The notes under the pieces are model-generated. The model worked only from the letters and a program-made list of their open reading frames with translations, had not been told where the DNA came from and did not search any database. A DNA stretch of 64,000 nt from Onchocerca volvulus (taxonomy: Eukaryota; Nematoda; Chromadorea; Rhabditida; Onchocercidae): the NCBI GenBank assembly GCA_000499405.2, contig HG738140.1, positions 9,141,560 to 9,205,559 of the forward strand, in the 5' to 3' direction. The translations under genes were made by a program, and so were the position numbers. This document shows positions 25,130 through 38,300 of this stretch, piece by piece (positions within the stretch are counted from its first letter, which is position 1; each line of letters begins with the position of its first letter).

Positions 25130-27834
25130 TTTCTTACAATTTTTATTACTTTCAAGATAAATTTCACAGCAGTGTAATGAATCAAAAACAGTATTACAAA
25201 GATAATGCTTATCACAAACAAGATAATATCTACCAAAAAAAGTAACTGCAAACATTTTAATTCACCAGCATCAAAACGAGCATGAGAAATCTGAAAATAT
25301 CTGTCATCATACCTGATTTTTTAAAGTGTGACGAAAGATGGAAAGATTATTGTGAAATTTAACTTTTTATTGGTAGCAAATATAGATAAATCCAAAACGC
25401 ATTTATTTAGCAACATATGGTGAGCATGTTTGAATAATGATTTCTTTTGAAATAAATTGTATCAAAAAAATTTTTCTAAATTACGATCTAGTAACATAAC
25501 ACATAGAATTTATAGAATATTTAAAATATATAAACCGCTTTTTATTCTCTGGAAAGAACTGAAAATCAAATTTCCAGATTTATTTCGAAACTTGATTAAA
25601 GAGAATATATTAGTAAAATGCCTTGCTAATACACGAACATCATTGTGACGCTCAATGAATTTCATCCAAAATGTGGAAGAATCAATTCTGAATAAGGCAT
25701 ATCTGTCATTATGTTTTGAAAGATGAGCATTTCTTTTTTGTATCTGCAAAATTAAATGAATATTTGACTGTAAAAACTCAAACTGTACAAACTGAATTGA
25801 GCTGAACAGACATTAATCTTCGAAACAAAATCTTGAAAATGCATTGACAATTTTCAGATGAACTGAAAGGCATCAAAAACTGCAGGAGAGAAGAGTCGTA
25901 AAATCCATTACCAAAAAGAAGATAACATCTCGATGGTCCGCTTAGAAAGAAAATACATTATCAAAACTCTGGAATCCCCCTAAGAGATTTAATTAGAAAA
26001 GTAAAACTTTCTTCGAATTATAAATTCTTTTCACAGCTTTCTTGATATTCTCTTTGCCTAAGTCCCGCTTTTCAAGCATTATGCCAACATTTCGTGCTGT
26101 CAAACGCAGTAAATTGTCATAACCGGAAATAGTCAATGGATAGCCTCTCACAGCAACACCATCCAAACACTTTCAATAACGCTGTTTAGACCACTATGTG
26201 TTACATGCGCTCGTGCTTTAGAATGTCCTTTTAATTCACAGAAGTCCAACACAGAAATTTTATGAAACTTGAAAGATTTAATACAACATGCAGCATAACT
26301 GTTCAATTAAATAAAGTATATTTCAGGCATGTTACAAATGCCTGTAAAAAGCTGTCCTGAAATTCTTTCAGTGAATATGTACGGATTTTTAGCTTTCTTC
26401 AATTTCAAAAAAAAAAAATTGAGGCAAAAAACTAATAACTACATGCTTTGGTGCAAGATTCCATTGTATTGTTAAACCCATGGTGAACAATACGAATCCA
26501 TTCTTCGCATCTACTCTGTCAATAAAAGTAAGCCACTCCTGTAAAACGTTACAAAACTAAGCATAATCTATAGGATAAGATATCAAAAATTAGTATATTT
26601 TTTTGTATAACTAATTGTTGTTCAAAATCTTTACTTTGCCAAATTTGGGAGAATTCGCCCAATAAACAGAGAATGTAAACTTTTCACATTATGCTATGAA
26701 CATGAAATAACACTTTCTTATATCAGGAGCTTGCAATTTTTAAGTAAATTATTAAATATAAAAATAAATAAAGCAAACTGTAATTAATTAAAACTATTAG
26801 TCCTAATAATTCATTTAGAAACATAGAGAGAGAAAAAGATGACACAATATGGAAAAATAAAAAACCATAAAAGGTACAATAACATACTTTTTCCAGTAAA
26901 GTTGTCTTACGACATTCGATAGCTCCAATAAAAGCAACTCATGTTATGTAAGGTCTCGAAAAATCGAAAATTTGAGGTGTGTTAATAAAATTAATTGAAA
27001 CATTTCGCTCAATATAAAATGCGTTTAACAAGATGCCTGCATAATACTTCTAAAATAATTATAGAGTTATTAGAAAGAGATTAAAAATCAATTTTTTTGT
27101 TTCCAGTATAATGAACTTAAATAAGCTCTATATGAAGAAATTAGTAAAACTGTTGTGCTATTAGAAATATCTAACAAGAGCTAATATTTGGCATTTTTTT
27201 CTGCAAAAGAAAAGAAAATTGAAACAAATAAGTCGAATATTTCATTTCATCTTGTACAGCTTATCGATTCTTCTCAAAATTAAGTGCTGATGGATATAAA
27301 GAACTCGAAAATATGAAGCAAAGTTATATAGTCGCTGGAGGAATGTTAGATTATCAGTGAATCAGAAACTCAAAATGCATCTAAACCTAATCAATCTATA
27401 AAGCACCTTAAATTCCTAAACTCTGTATTTCGTCAATTTCGTCTAACTTTTTACGGCGAAAAAAAGAACGAGACACACATTATGTAATTTTACAGCCTGA
27501 TAAATAATAACTAAAGCCTAATTGAAATAACTGATCTCAACAGTATGGACGTGAAATTTGTGATGCATGAAGTATACTTACCAATTATAGAAACAAATGG
27601 TTCAGGAAAGAGAAGCATACCTAGTGCTAGGAACAGGCAAATAAAACTCGGAGAATCATGATTTTGATCACTCCAAGCTGTTTCTGTACGCAAAATAGTC
27701 ATAGACCAGTAGATGAAGACACTTTTTTGCAAACCAACCAATAGTAAACCACATGGATTATACAGATCGTCCACAATTACTATTGCAAAATTTTCAGTCA
27801 CCAAAGCATCAAAATTTTGTCTATAGATAAGCAA
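25130..27834 (-). pseudogene. Decayed UDP-glucuronosyltransferase (UGT)
   Basis: UGTs conjugate sugars to small lipophilic molecules in the ER. Minus-strand pieces occur in family order: [18 protein letters not shown] (27816 downward), [14 protein letters not shown] (about 27380-27330), IGAIECRKTTLLEK (26942-26888), EWLTFIDRVDAKNGFVLF (about 26540-26470), HVTHSGLNSVIE with GYDNLLRLTARNVGIMLEKR (26250-26010), NAHLSKHNDRYALFRIDSST (25731 downward), and a C-terminal membrane segment LLFLVDIILFVISIIFVILF (25240-25180). Breaks are visible. The donor-binding signature exon shifts frame right after HSGLNSVIESV, and the usual DQ of that motif reads DN. Several pieces lack clean splice sites, and I found no N-terminal glycosyltransferase start. 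It is therefore a pseudogene, or at best a very divergent copy. The upstream open frame at 28349-28543 was not attachable. Confidence 0.72.
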
Positions 27835-29306
27835 AATCTAAACAACAATAACTAAAAATAATATAAAAATGAGAGCATTGAAGCATCCAACCAAGAAATC
27901 AAAATAAAAATTTCGATTAGTTCTGTCAAAGTAGTTTTATTTAATGAAAAAGAGAAAAAACATCTGATAGTGAAAAAAAAAAAAATTTAATGAATGAAAG
28001 TGAATAGAATGATTGATTCCTTTATTTAACTGAATTTTATATTTTAACTTCCAAGTGTTTTTTCATTACCATTATACACAAAAAAAAAGTGCCTTTAGAA
28101 AATAATGTTATGCTGCCTACTACGGTGATAACTTATCAAAAGATATTACAGAAATTTCATGTAACTACTTGCTCACACACTTCGATGCTCGCCAGCCAAG
28201 CCGTTGTTTGTTGCGTGTCACATTAACTTCGGCATCCCATATACGAGAATGTATTGAATGATTTCGATACAAGTATAAATTACTTATTTCCTAATTTGGC
28301 GGTTTTATCCTCCAGAAGATTTTGTCTACTCCTTTTGGGAGACTGATTTTATTCTGTAAAATATAATATCATCAACTGGACGAGAAATACTGATTTTTGC
28401 TCCCAGTTAATTCTACTGAAATCACTATTGATATTTCGAAGCATATTATAATCCCGCAAAACAATGAGGACGGGAAGGGAATATGTAAATGAGTAGAGGA
28501 TGCAGTTTATCGAGATGAATGGCAAAAAAAAGAGAAATGTCATTTAGCTATTCATTTCTCTTCCTACTCTTCAACAAATGCAAGAAAAGTTATAAAATAC
28601 AAAGATTTTAGAAAACTTTTATACTTTCCGGGAGAAATCATATTCAACCTATGTAGCGTTGTGTTTCCGTTTTATCAACTTTTCAGCGAGAATACTCATT
28701 GTGAACCGATGGACGGGAAACAATGAGCTTGCATGATCAGTGTATTCGCTGTTTTACCATATTCAAAAGTGAAAGAAGAACTAACGGCATACCAATGAAT
28801 GTTACTATTCTAAAAATAATCGTGGCAATAATAACTTGTAGATTGTCTTCCTTACCGATACAAGTTCATGTCAGCATATCAGTCAAAACTGATCGGAGCC
28901 TTTGGCATGCCCTATCTCTTACTGACACTATTTTACTCCCACAACTATAGTCATCTGGCACTAACTTTATCTCTACCAAATGCAAAAAAACATTTCATGT
29001 GTCTTAGAATGGTATACCATTATGTTTAATGTTGCTAATGTTTCCAGATCATAATCTCAGTATTCTCGGTAATAAATTGGAACCTGGAATTAAATTAGAA
29101 CTGAAATATTAACTTTTTTAATCAAATATTTAATTATTTCATCCTAATATAATCGTTGGCAATATATTGATTATAAAAACATTCATAATTTCGAAGCATA
29201 AACTCACAAGATGATGTTACATACTAAAAAGCTGTATAAAGAATAGTCCTCGAAATGCAGAGAGAAACAGAGAAGCAGTTCGATTATTTCAAGCTTCGCA
29301 TTTCAC
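27835..29306. other. Intergenic; no supported gene
   Basis: A plus-strand frame at 28723-28950 contains a hydrophobic stretch after an internal Met (VTILKIIVAIITCRLSSLP) that could be a signal peptide, but no downstream exon was found. A minus-strand frame at 28349-28543 is hydrophobic at its start. Neither matches a family. Confidence 0.35.
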
Positions 29307-29445
29307 AACTCTCGGGAAGGACTGCCTCCAACTAAACTTCCGGGAAAAACTACCGCCATCTCAACTCGCGGGAAGAACCACCTTGACCTCAACTTCCGGA
29401 AGAACTACCTCCACTTCAACTGCCGGAAAGAGCTACTTCCATTTC
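29307..29445. repeat. 28-bp minisatellite, five copies
   Basis: Five successive units of 28 bp (the fourth is 27), each starting aact and containing cggga(a)gaactacctcca with substitutions. The period is not a multiple of three, so a simple coding repeat is unlikely. It is richer in C and G than its AT-rich surroundings. Confidence 0.85.
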
Positions 29446-32324
29446 AACTTCATTTAAGACCATTTTGTCAAACCGCTCTAGCAAGATGGCATAACTTTTC
29501 CCAATTAGCTAGAAAGAACATGACAGCGGGATGTCGGATAAATTGATTTGCTGTTGCTGTAAAAGGTGGAAGCGACATATCCACCACGGGTCACCTTGGT
29601 TCCTTGGATCTCGCGGGAGTTCCGGATATTTGATATAACCGATCAATAGTCTATCTACTTTCGTTTCTGGCAACCTAAAGAAAAGAGAGTTCCTTTCCCA
29701 GTTGCATGGCATATTTCACCTTTCGAAAGATTTTTCCATCTTCCATGTCAATTTGGATAGTTTGCAGAATGGTTCACCTCACTTTTCACATAGCCTAATT
29801 TACCGTATTCTCTTCCTATGTTTTTGCCGTGGTCCATTTAAATGAGCTAATTTTTTAAACTACGAGAAATATTTCCAATGCCTTCTCTTCAGATGTGCGA
29901 ATTGCATTGGATACATTTTTATGCCCTTATCAAAATTTTGTCATCAATACAATATGCAAATTGAAATTTATCTGAAGTAATATCTTGGCATTAACTTTGA
30001 TAATCATAAATGCATGCTTTTTTTTAAAAAAAATTCTCGCTGTCAACAATTTTTTATTGATTCATTCATTTCTAAATTGAACTTTTGATGAAATGGGTTA
30101 TTTATAATCTTTTATTTATTTAGTTGAATAGTGATAATCTGCATCTGAAATGTCTTAGAGCAATTAGTTAGAAAGCCATTTAATCCAGTACTTATCTGTA
30201 TTAATGAAACCATGCATACGCAAAAACATATATACGATGTAAAACACTAGAGGAAGATAAGAAATTTTTATCTTTCTCGCGGAATGAATATCTTCAGCCA
30301 AGGGATTAAAGGACGGAAAAAATTTCCGAAAAAGTCAGATAGATGAAAATACAAAGATATAAAGACTTTTGAATGATAAAGATCAGCGAAGAGAGGTATA
30401 AACTGACTGGCTGTATTTAGTGTCCACATATCTCCCAGAGACTATTATAATAATCTTGATGTGTAGACAATATAAAAAAAATAAATTTTATTGCAAATAT
30501 TGCTTGTATCTGCTTCAAAAGTGCAGATCGTTTGGTCATAAGTTGTTTTCAAAAAATTTTTTATTTCTAAAATTTTCAGAGATCTTTTAAAAATCAAAAG
30601 TAAAATCAAATCTACGGTAAGCATTTATTGATATATCTTGAACCATTTAGATGGTTCAAATTAATACTTTTTAAGGAAAGTCTGTTAATTATTTTCCTGA
30701 CAAAAGACATAATATTAAATAATTTCTTTTTTAAACAATAATTTAGGGAGATAGCTTTAGATTAATTCATGTAGCGCTGAATTTGTTACAGCAGCACTTC
30801 ACGCTAAATCATCGAACATCAGCTTCTCAGGAGAAGTTGCATCGAATTGCTAGGTGTTCATGAGTGACATGCTGTAGTAGTCATGAAGGTCTGTGCGGAT
30901 ATTTCTCATATGAAGCTTCAAACAAAGTATCTCACCACTTTTCGAGTTCATATGAAATTTCAGACAAAGTGTTTTATTACTTTCCGATATTGTTTAACTT
31001 TTTTCGTTCATTACCCGACGATATCGATTAAATCGAGTGAGAATCTCTTCCAGATATTCAATCAAACATATTATTTATTTTTGCAGCAGATTATTCCAAT
31101 TGCCAATGATAAATAAACTTAAAAATGACATCCTATTGAATATATGATATATGACTAACACTTGAGGTTAGTCAAGCATAAGTAAATCTGTGATATTCAA
31201 AGATCAGAAGAAAGTTACGATCCTTATTGTTTCATATGCAAGACAATTATTTCTCATTCAAGTTACGAATATTTTACATTTAAATCGAATTTTGTTGCAG
31301 CAGTTGATTATTTACAAGTTAGATTCATCAGAAAATCATAAATTAATCTTCAAAAATTCATAAATTATGCTTCAGCTTTTAAAAGTCTGCAACATTAAAA
31401 TTCATTTCCTTAACTCGCATTGTGCTATTGTATCATGAACAAATATTCTAAATTATTTGTTAAACCAATAAACTTGGCTGTCTGAAGGTTCAGAAATCAA
31501 TCCCTGTGTTTTCTCGTTTAATCCAATTCAACTAAATTCATTTAGAAAAAAATGAACCATTGATCTATTTCGAGCTTTCAACAGAATTTATGCTAATGTA
31601 TAAAGAAACATGAATTATCACGTTAAGTGTAAGAACTGACTTTCAATATGTTACTGTATACGATGGACATCATCGAGCTATTATCTGATGGATAAACATA
31701 TACACGAAATGTGTCGTGAGCTAAATACCGCAATAATTCGAAACATTGCGACGTCGTACATTCAGAAATCCTTCAGTTGAAAAGAAAAAAGAAAACTGGG
31801 ATTAGTGAAAGTTTTCCTTATCAATAATACGCCTAATTCGCTATGTTGAGATCATTTTCGATCAGAATCTCGTGAAGTTCTTCCAAATTAAATCATACTT
31901 TTACTGAATGCATATTTCTTAGTCAATCTTCTGACAACTGCAAACAAACCAACATTCTCAGTGTTCATTGAGATTCTTTTTCATGTCACATAAATCTATT
32001 CTTGCTCTTAAGTGGTAATACTATTTCTACATTTTCATTCTACTTACTTTAGGGTACCTTTATTCTACCAATTATGTCTTCAATAACTTTTTATATTATT
32101 GAAAAATTTTAAACTGATAACAAAAGTATTTGGGATATTGTGCTTGAGAGGAAAATTTCAAGAGATATTTATCGCCAGCATTGCTGAAAGTTCCATCTGT
32201 CCATATATAAAAATTAAATCCAAATTAAATTAAAAGTCAAATCACAACGAGATTGAAATCATTTTGACTTGGATTTAATTACCAGAGAAAGAAAAAATCA
32301 TTTGATTTTCTCGAAGTTTCAGAT
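29446..32324. other. Intergenic upstream of guanylate cyclase
   Basis: No supported gene. A minus-strand frame at 29509-29712 with GDPWWICRFHLLQ faintly recalls a BEL/Pao pol segment, too weak to call. A plus-strand frame at 30883-31116 contains two tandem copies of a roughly 40-base unit (atgaagcttcaaacaaagta and atgaaatttcagacaaagtg). The right end should hold the promoter of the gene starting at 32325. Confidence 0.35.
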
Positions 32325-35300
32325 ATGCTAACTATTTTGTGCAAATTGCCACTGTTTCTTTTGCTTCTGAATATTGTCAGAAGTGGAACAAAAAATGTGC
32401 GGGATCCAGAGTTTCCCTTTCAGAACTCTACTGACACATCAGTAGAAATGCCTCACACTGGAAATATCAACTTCAACAATCATTCTGATAAAGGATTGGA
32501 TTTGTTACAACATGCCAACGACAATAAGGTTGTCCTATGAATTTAATCATAAATTTTAGAATTTTGAAAAACACATTTAACTGCGAAAATTTTACATAAT
32601 AAAACAGTGCAGATGTTGGAAACAGTAAGAGAACGAATAAAGCTGAAATTGGGCCATATTGGAGCTGCTGGAGCTATATTAAATGAAGATAAAATGCTAA
32701 ATGTATCATTGGAAGATCTTTATAAGAATGGAATAATCGATGAAAAAATTGATATCGAGTTAGCCATTTCTTTTAGTTATTTTAAAAACCAATTTGGTGA
32801 TCAAAATATGTATTGACAATTCTCATCCTATAAAATGAACATTTAAGTTATATAGTAATGAGAACTGCGATGCGATTTTTAAAAAAATTTTATGTTTTAT
32901 TTGAAGATTTGATGCCTAAGAATTAATTGAAATTTGTTGATTATAATTTAATTTTAATGAAGGAAACAAATTCTGAGATATGACAGCCTGCTGAAATGTC
33001 ATTTATTTTGAAACATAATGATGAGCAACATTGTTCTGAAAACACTGGAGCTTAGGAGAGAAACATAATTTTTTTTTTTACTAATTCTGACTATTTGTGA
33101 TTTTAATGAAGAGTGATGTTATAGAATTTCATCCCGACCGGGATGTGGTCATTCATTTGAAGGTGCAGCGGTTGCAGCCGAAATGTATTATAAACAAGAG
33201 ATTCGTGCATTTATTGGTCCCTACTGCTCATCAGGCTCGATTCTCTCAATTAATTTAAAATCCTTAATTATGCATCACTAATTACGTAAAAGCAATATTT
33301 ATTAAATACAGCTGGTAATATTATTTGCCTTGGACATTAGGTAAAATTTGCTGCTAGGTAAGAAGCATGACTTTTGTTTTTGCATTGCTAAAAGTCACCA
33401 AAAAACAATTCGTGATCATGGATTTACTGTCAGTGAAGGTTGAATAAGCAGATCAGAACATCAGTTCATCTGTAATCTTCATTGATAATGAATAAATCAG
33501 CTGGATCGTTTTTCACGAGAAACTAAATTATTATAGGAGATAAAAATGCATTCGATTGCTGAAGTTGTGACTGTTCTTTTAGCTCATTACAAACAATTTA
33601 AGGTTAATTTATTGAAAGGGCTAGAGCAGAAGACTAGAAAACCTTCGCTTTTTCTAGAAAAAAGCGTTTTTGATCATTATGAGATTCTTTTATGTCATGA
33701 CATGTGAATTGCTGGAAAATTGTAACAGTGAAAATTTTCGAATTTTAATCAGCAATTCTAATTATTAAAGACTTTTATCGTTGGCCATTGCAAATATTCG
33801 GGAACATTTGACTACAAATTAATCTCTTTTTAATCAATTTTATTTTTAATTCCTTTAGTTTGAGTGTAGGACATTAATTTTTCAATTCTTTTTTTTTGGA
33901 TTTAAAAATTTTTTTCTTAATTTTAAGAAATTATTTTTTCAATTTCTCAAATTCAAATATTTGAGAGTATGAAGATTTTTCTAATATTTTATCTTACCGA
34001 ATTTAATTATAGAACTGGATGCAGTTGCAAAAATGGCCACTTTTTGGAATACACCTGTCATATCATATACAGCAACTAATGGCTTGATTGATAAAACAAT
34101 TTACGGAACTTTGGCCAGAGTCTCCTTTACAAATGTAAACTCGATTACTGAAGCTGTAGCTACTCTTTTAGTTCATTACAAGTGGTTTAAGGTTAATTTA
34201 TTGAAAATTTTGAAATAGAAAGCTAGAAAATTTTCTTTTCATAAGGAGAACCCAGTTAATTAATTACCACTGTATTACTGAAATGTATTTGTATATTGAG
34301 AGAGACCCGTCTAATTTGAACCGATTTTAATTCGTAACAATTTCAATTACTGTTTCCGATGGGGCTATAAAAATGTAAAATATTATCTAATAATATTTAT
34401 GAAAAAATTATGTAAATATTTATTTTTTCATTTCTATTTTCTTTGAATACAGAATATCTAACAACATATTTTTCCCTATTTAAAAAGGTTTAAATTGGTA
34501 AAGTAATTCTTCGTGTCTAAGCTTTCTGCAGCGATACTGAGATCATATTTTTTGATGATTTCGTTTAAAAAAAATTAATTTATAATTATTAATGTTAAGG
34601 TAGCAATAGTAACAACTGTTGGAGATGTCGATCGTGTATTAACTTTGGAAGAAGTGCTAAAAAAACGAAAAATAACTGTATTAAAAAAAGTGACATTCGA
34701 GATAAATTCTACTTCAGAAGCAATGATTGAAAGCGGTCTGCTGAATCAGCTTCGCAATAATGCTAGAAGTATATTTTTGATTCGAAACTTTAGACATTTT
34801 CTTTTTTCTTAAGCGATATTCTTCGTATTCTTTAAATGATTGTGAATCTTTTCTTTTCTTAATATCTATAAGATTTTGACAACTGTAATGTTTCGATTTT
34901 TTTGTAATGCCAACATCATCTCTTCTTAAGTAATCATTCTGTCAACTGTCATCATTCGCCAGAAAATTGCAAAAATGAGCAAAAATGTTAAATGTGGAGG
35001 GAGATTATTGATCAGTGGGAATCTATGAGATTAGTAGTGACAATTGAATTCATCGAACAAGAAAAAATATTTGTAAAACTGCATTTTTACAGTTATAATT
35101 TGCACTTTCTCATCAATGCTTGAAATGAGTAGAGAGTTCATGGCAGCAACTTACAATATCGGCATGCATTCACACGATTTTGTATATATATTACCGTGGA
35201 TTCGGGATGGGAAGAAGGACGCTCTACCCTGGCTTGGTACCAATGGTGAAATCATGCAAAAAGTGCGAGATCACTATGAAAATACTATTATGGTACATAT

Positions 35301-38300
35301 TTTATGAAAATTTCGGATTGAAAAGAAAAAAAATCCAGACTCATTCTACTTTCAAAAATTTAGTGAAAAGATCAAGACAGTGAACGATTATTCATATCAT
35401 TTGAATATAATTCTAATGGCATTATCAAGAAGAAATGGATCGAAATAGATATTAATAGGAATAAAAAAATGAGATTAAGAATTAAAAGGATATATTTCCT
35501 ACTAGTTCTCATTTTGAGTTTGCGATCTGAGCAATGAGATTCTAAAACTCCAGCCCAGAATAGTACGATAATGGAAAATGTAAGCTGCAACTTGTATAAT
35601 TAACAATGATTTTCTGTCATAGTTTGTTTCTCCTTTCCTTGTTATCTTATTATTTCGCTGACTCTTAAAACTCAGATTGAGATTTTTCCCGAAACATCGA
35701 TGGACTGTACCAGACGATGCATCTAATCTTTATAATCATGATAAAAATAAATATGACAATTCCTTTCCTTGTTTTTTAATCAATTTGATTGAATGAATGA
35801 TAAAATCCTGAAAACTGAAACTGACAATATCCTTAATTTTTATATTGATGATGCGACCGGTTTTGATAACGAATACGTCACCAAATTTTTGGCTAAAATT
35901 GAATCAAGAGGCTTGTCGCGCGACGTTTTGGATTTGGTAAGCGAAATGAAATTTCACAAATCAATCAAAATAAGAACGAATAAGTATTATGGAACGGTGA
36001 TTAATTCAATGAAACTCTGTTGTTCACACTGAGAACAAAAATGAAGATAACTGCAAAGCAAATCTTACCGATCTGATTGACAAGGCATTTACTTGTTATC
36101 AACTAAGATCTGTTCTCTTTTCGAAAATATTATTTCTGATGAGCGAAATATTTGTCACCTGATTGAGGCTAAATCACTGGTTATTCTCTGTTGTTAAAGC
36201 TATAATGATAGACATGTTTCCCACCATAAATCCGGTAGTCTTCCGAGATGCAGAGAAAATTAAAGAAGCATCATTCAAGAGCATTCTCATCTTAGTATAC
36301 TACATTTTACTTCAGAATAATATCTATTCCTACTTACACATATACGACGCATTAATCTTATACGCACATGCAATACGAGCGTTGCTGAACGAAACGAAAG
36401 ATGCTTCATCCCTAAGTGATGGGAAACTTGTTTGGAATAAAATGAGACGTCTGCAGTTTGAAGGTTTCTAATAATTTCGTTTGTCTCATATTACAACAAA
36501 AGAACAATCCAGAAATGTCACTTATCTGCAGGAGGCACGACAGGTTCAGTTATGATGGATGATTTAGCAGATCGCGTGCCAAATTTGGCAGCCTTCTATG
36601 TGCCAGCAAATGGAAAGCAAATTTCGAAAATTGTTAATATGAGTTCGAAGTTGAAACCAAACTGTGACGGGTTACTTAATAAGAACGGATGCTATGATCT
36701 TGTAAGTACCTGTTTTTCAGACGTGCATAAGGCCTGATCTGATAACATCAGGGACTTTGATTCAATAGTGATAACTTCTCTACCGTATGCTTATTATAAA
36801 TAAGAACTTTTCTTTTTTTTTTTTGCCCGCAATATACAGTATCATTTCTGTTGAATATGAGCGAAATCGAAAACTGTATAGATTTCATTAACTAATGGTC
36901 AACATTGTCCGCAAAGAATAAAAAATGTATAGAATAAATGAGACAAAATAGTTTTTAAACTAGTCATTATGAATGGATTGAAATATATTTGTGGATATCT
37001 TCTGTATGATTTAAAAAACATTGCCGAGAATTCTGGAATTGATTTCAGCTAATGACGGATGTGATAACGGGATTCTGGCCTAGTCATGATGGTTTACTGC
37101 CAGCGGATGAACCTACTTGTGGTTTTCGTAACGAGAAATGCTCCTACTTGATCGAAATTATTTTTGGCAGTGTGCTACTTGCAATTGCTGTATTTGTCGT
37201 TTTATTTTTTCTTATTTATCGATACTGGTAAGTATGAGTTTATTCATCAAAGGAAATTTTAATTTTTTTGCAAGCTTTCTTTTTCATAATCTGCAAATAT
37301 CATGTTGTTTTGCAGCGAATCACGTTCTCTACGCAAAATGCATTGGCGTATATACAAGGATGATGTCAAAATACTGGACGAAGAGCAATTGAAGTCAATG
37401 GTAGATTTTGTAGATAACTTTTAAATTTAAAACAATTAAGCTTTCACTTTTTTTTTGCAAATTATTCATTCCCATGACCTCATCACTTTTTCATTCGAAA
37501 ATTACGTGAATTATACTCCCTCATGCTGGTTGCACTGAAACTTTTATCAATCGAAAAGGATTATTTTCTGCTACTAAAATGGCTCTTAAACCATATCATT
37601 CTTCACTGCACTGTAATCAGCAAAAGTAATTGAATAAGCAAAAAAGTGGAGCTAGTAAACAGAAAATCTGAAAATACTTAGTGAAAGTAACATTTTCAAA
37701 AACTTTGTTTTAGAAGTCAATAGGAAGTTCGACCACAAAATTGACTGAATTAAGTGTTGGGCAAAAAAAGCATGCAATTGTTGGTGCTAATACTCATGTT
37801 ACTTACCATTTATATCCACAGCGACGTCCAATAAAGTTTAGTCGCGATGATCAAAAACTTCTCACGCAAGTAATTTGCTTTTCATGGTTTCATTAAATTT
37901 CAGTTCTTCTATCTTACTCCAGAAGCTAAAGTTTTTCTTGAAAACTAATAACATCTAGAATATATCTATTATTAATACTTTGAGATCTTATTTCAATTAT
38001 TGATTTATTTCGAGATCTTGTCTCTTTCCTGTGTTATTTCTCATTTTTATTTCGCGATCTTGGTATTTCTGATTTAATATTCATAGATGAAGGCAGCAGT
38101 ACATGACAATTTGAACACATTTATTGGAATCGTATTTAACCAAAGTGAAGATATATATGTGATTTGGAAATTTTGCTCGAGAGGAACCGTACAAGTATAA
38201 TAATTTTTCTGAGTGATTTAATTTCAAAGTAATAAACAAATGGCAAATTACGAATTCAACACATGGTCTCAAAAAACCTAAAAAGCATTCTTTTTGATTT

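Noticed and set aside
28723..28950. Plus-strand frame with an internal signal-peptide-like stretch.
   Set aside because: Single open frame with no partner exon and no recognisable domain.
29509..29712. Minus-strand frame with PRNQGDPWWICRFHLLQ resembling a BEL/Pao pol segment.
   Set aside because: Similarity is limited to a few residues, with no neighbouring element sequence.
30883..31116. Plus-strand frame of 77 codons.
   Set aside because: It is built on a short tandem duplication and has no splice context or family similarity.
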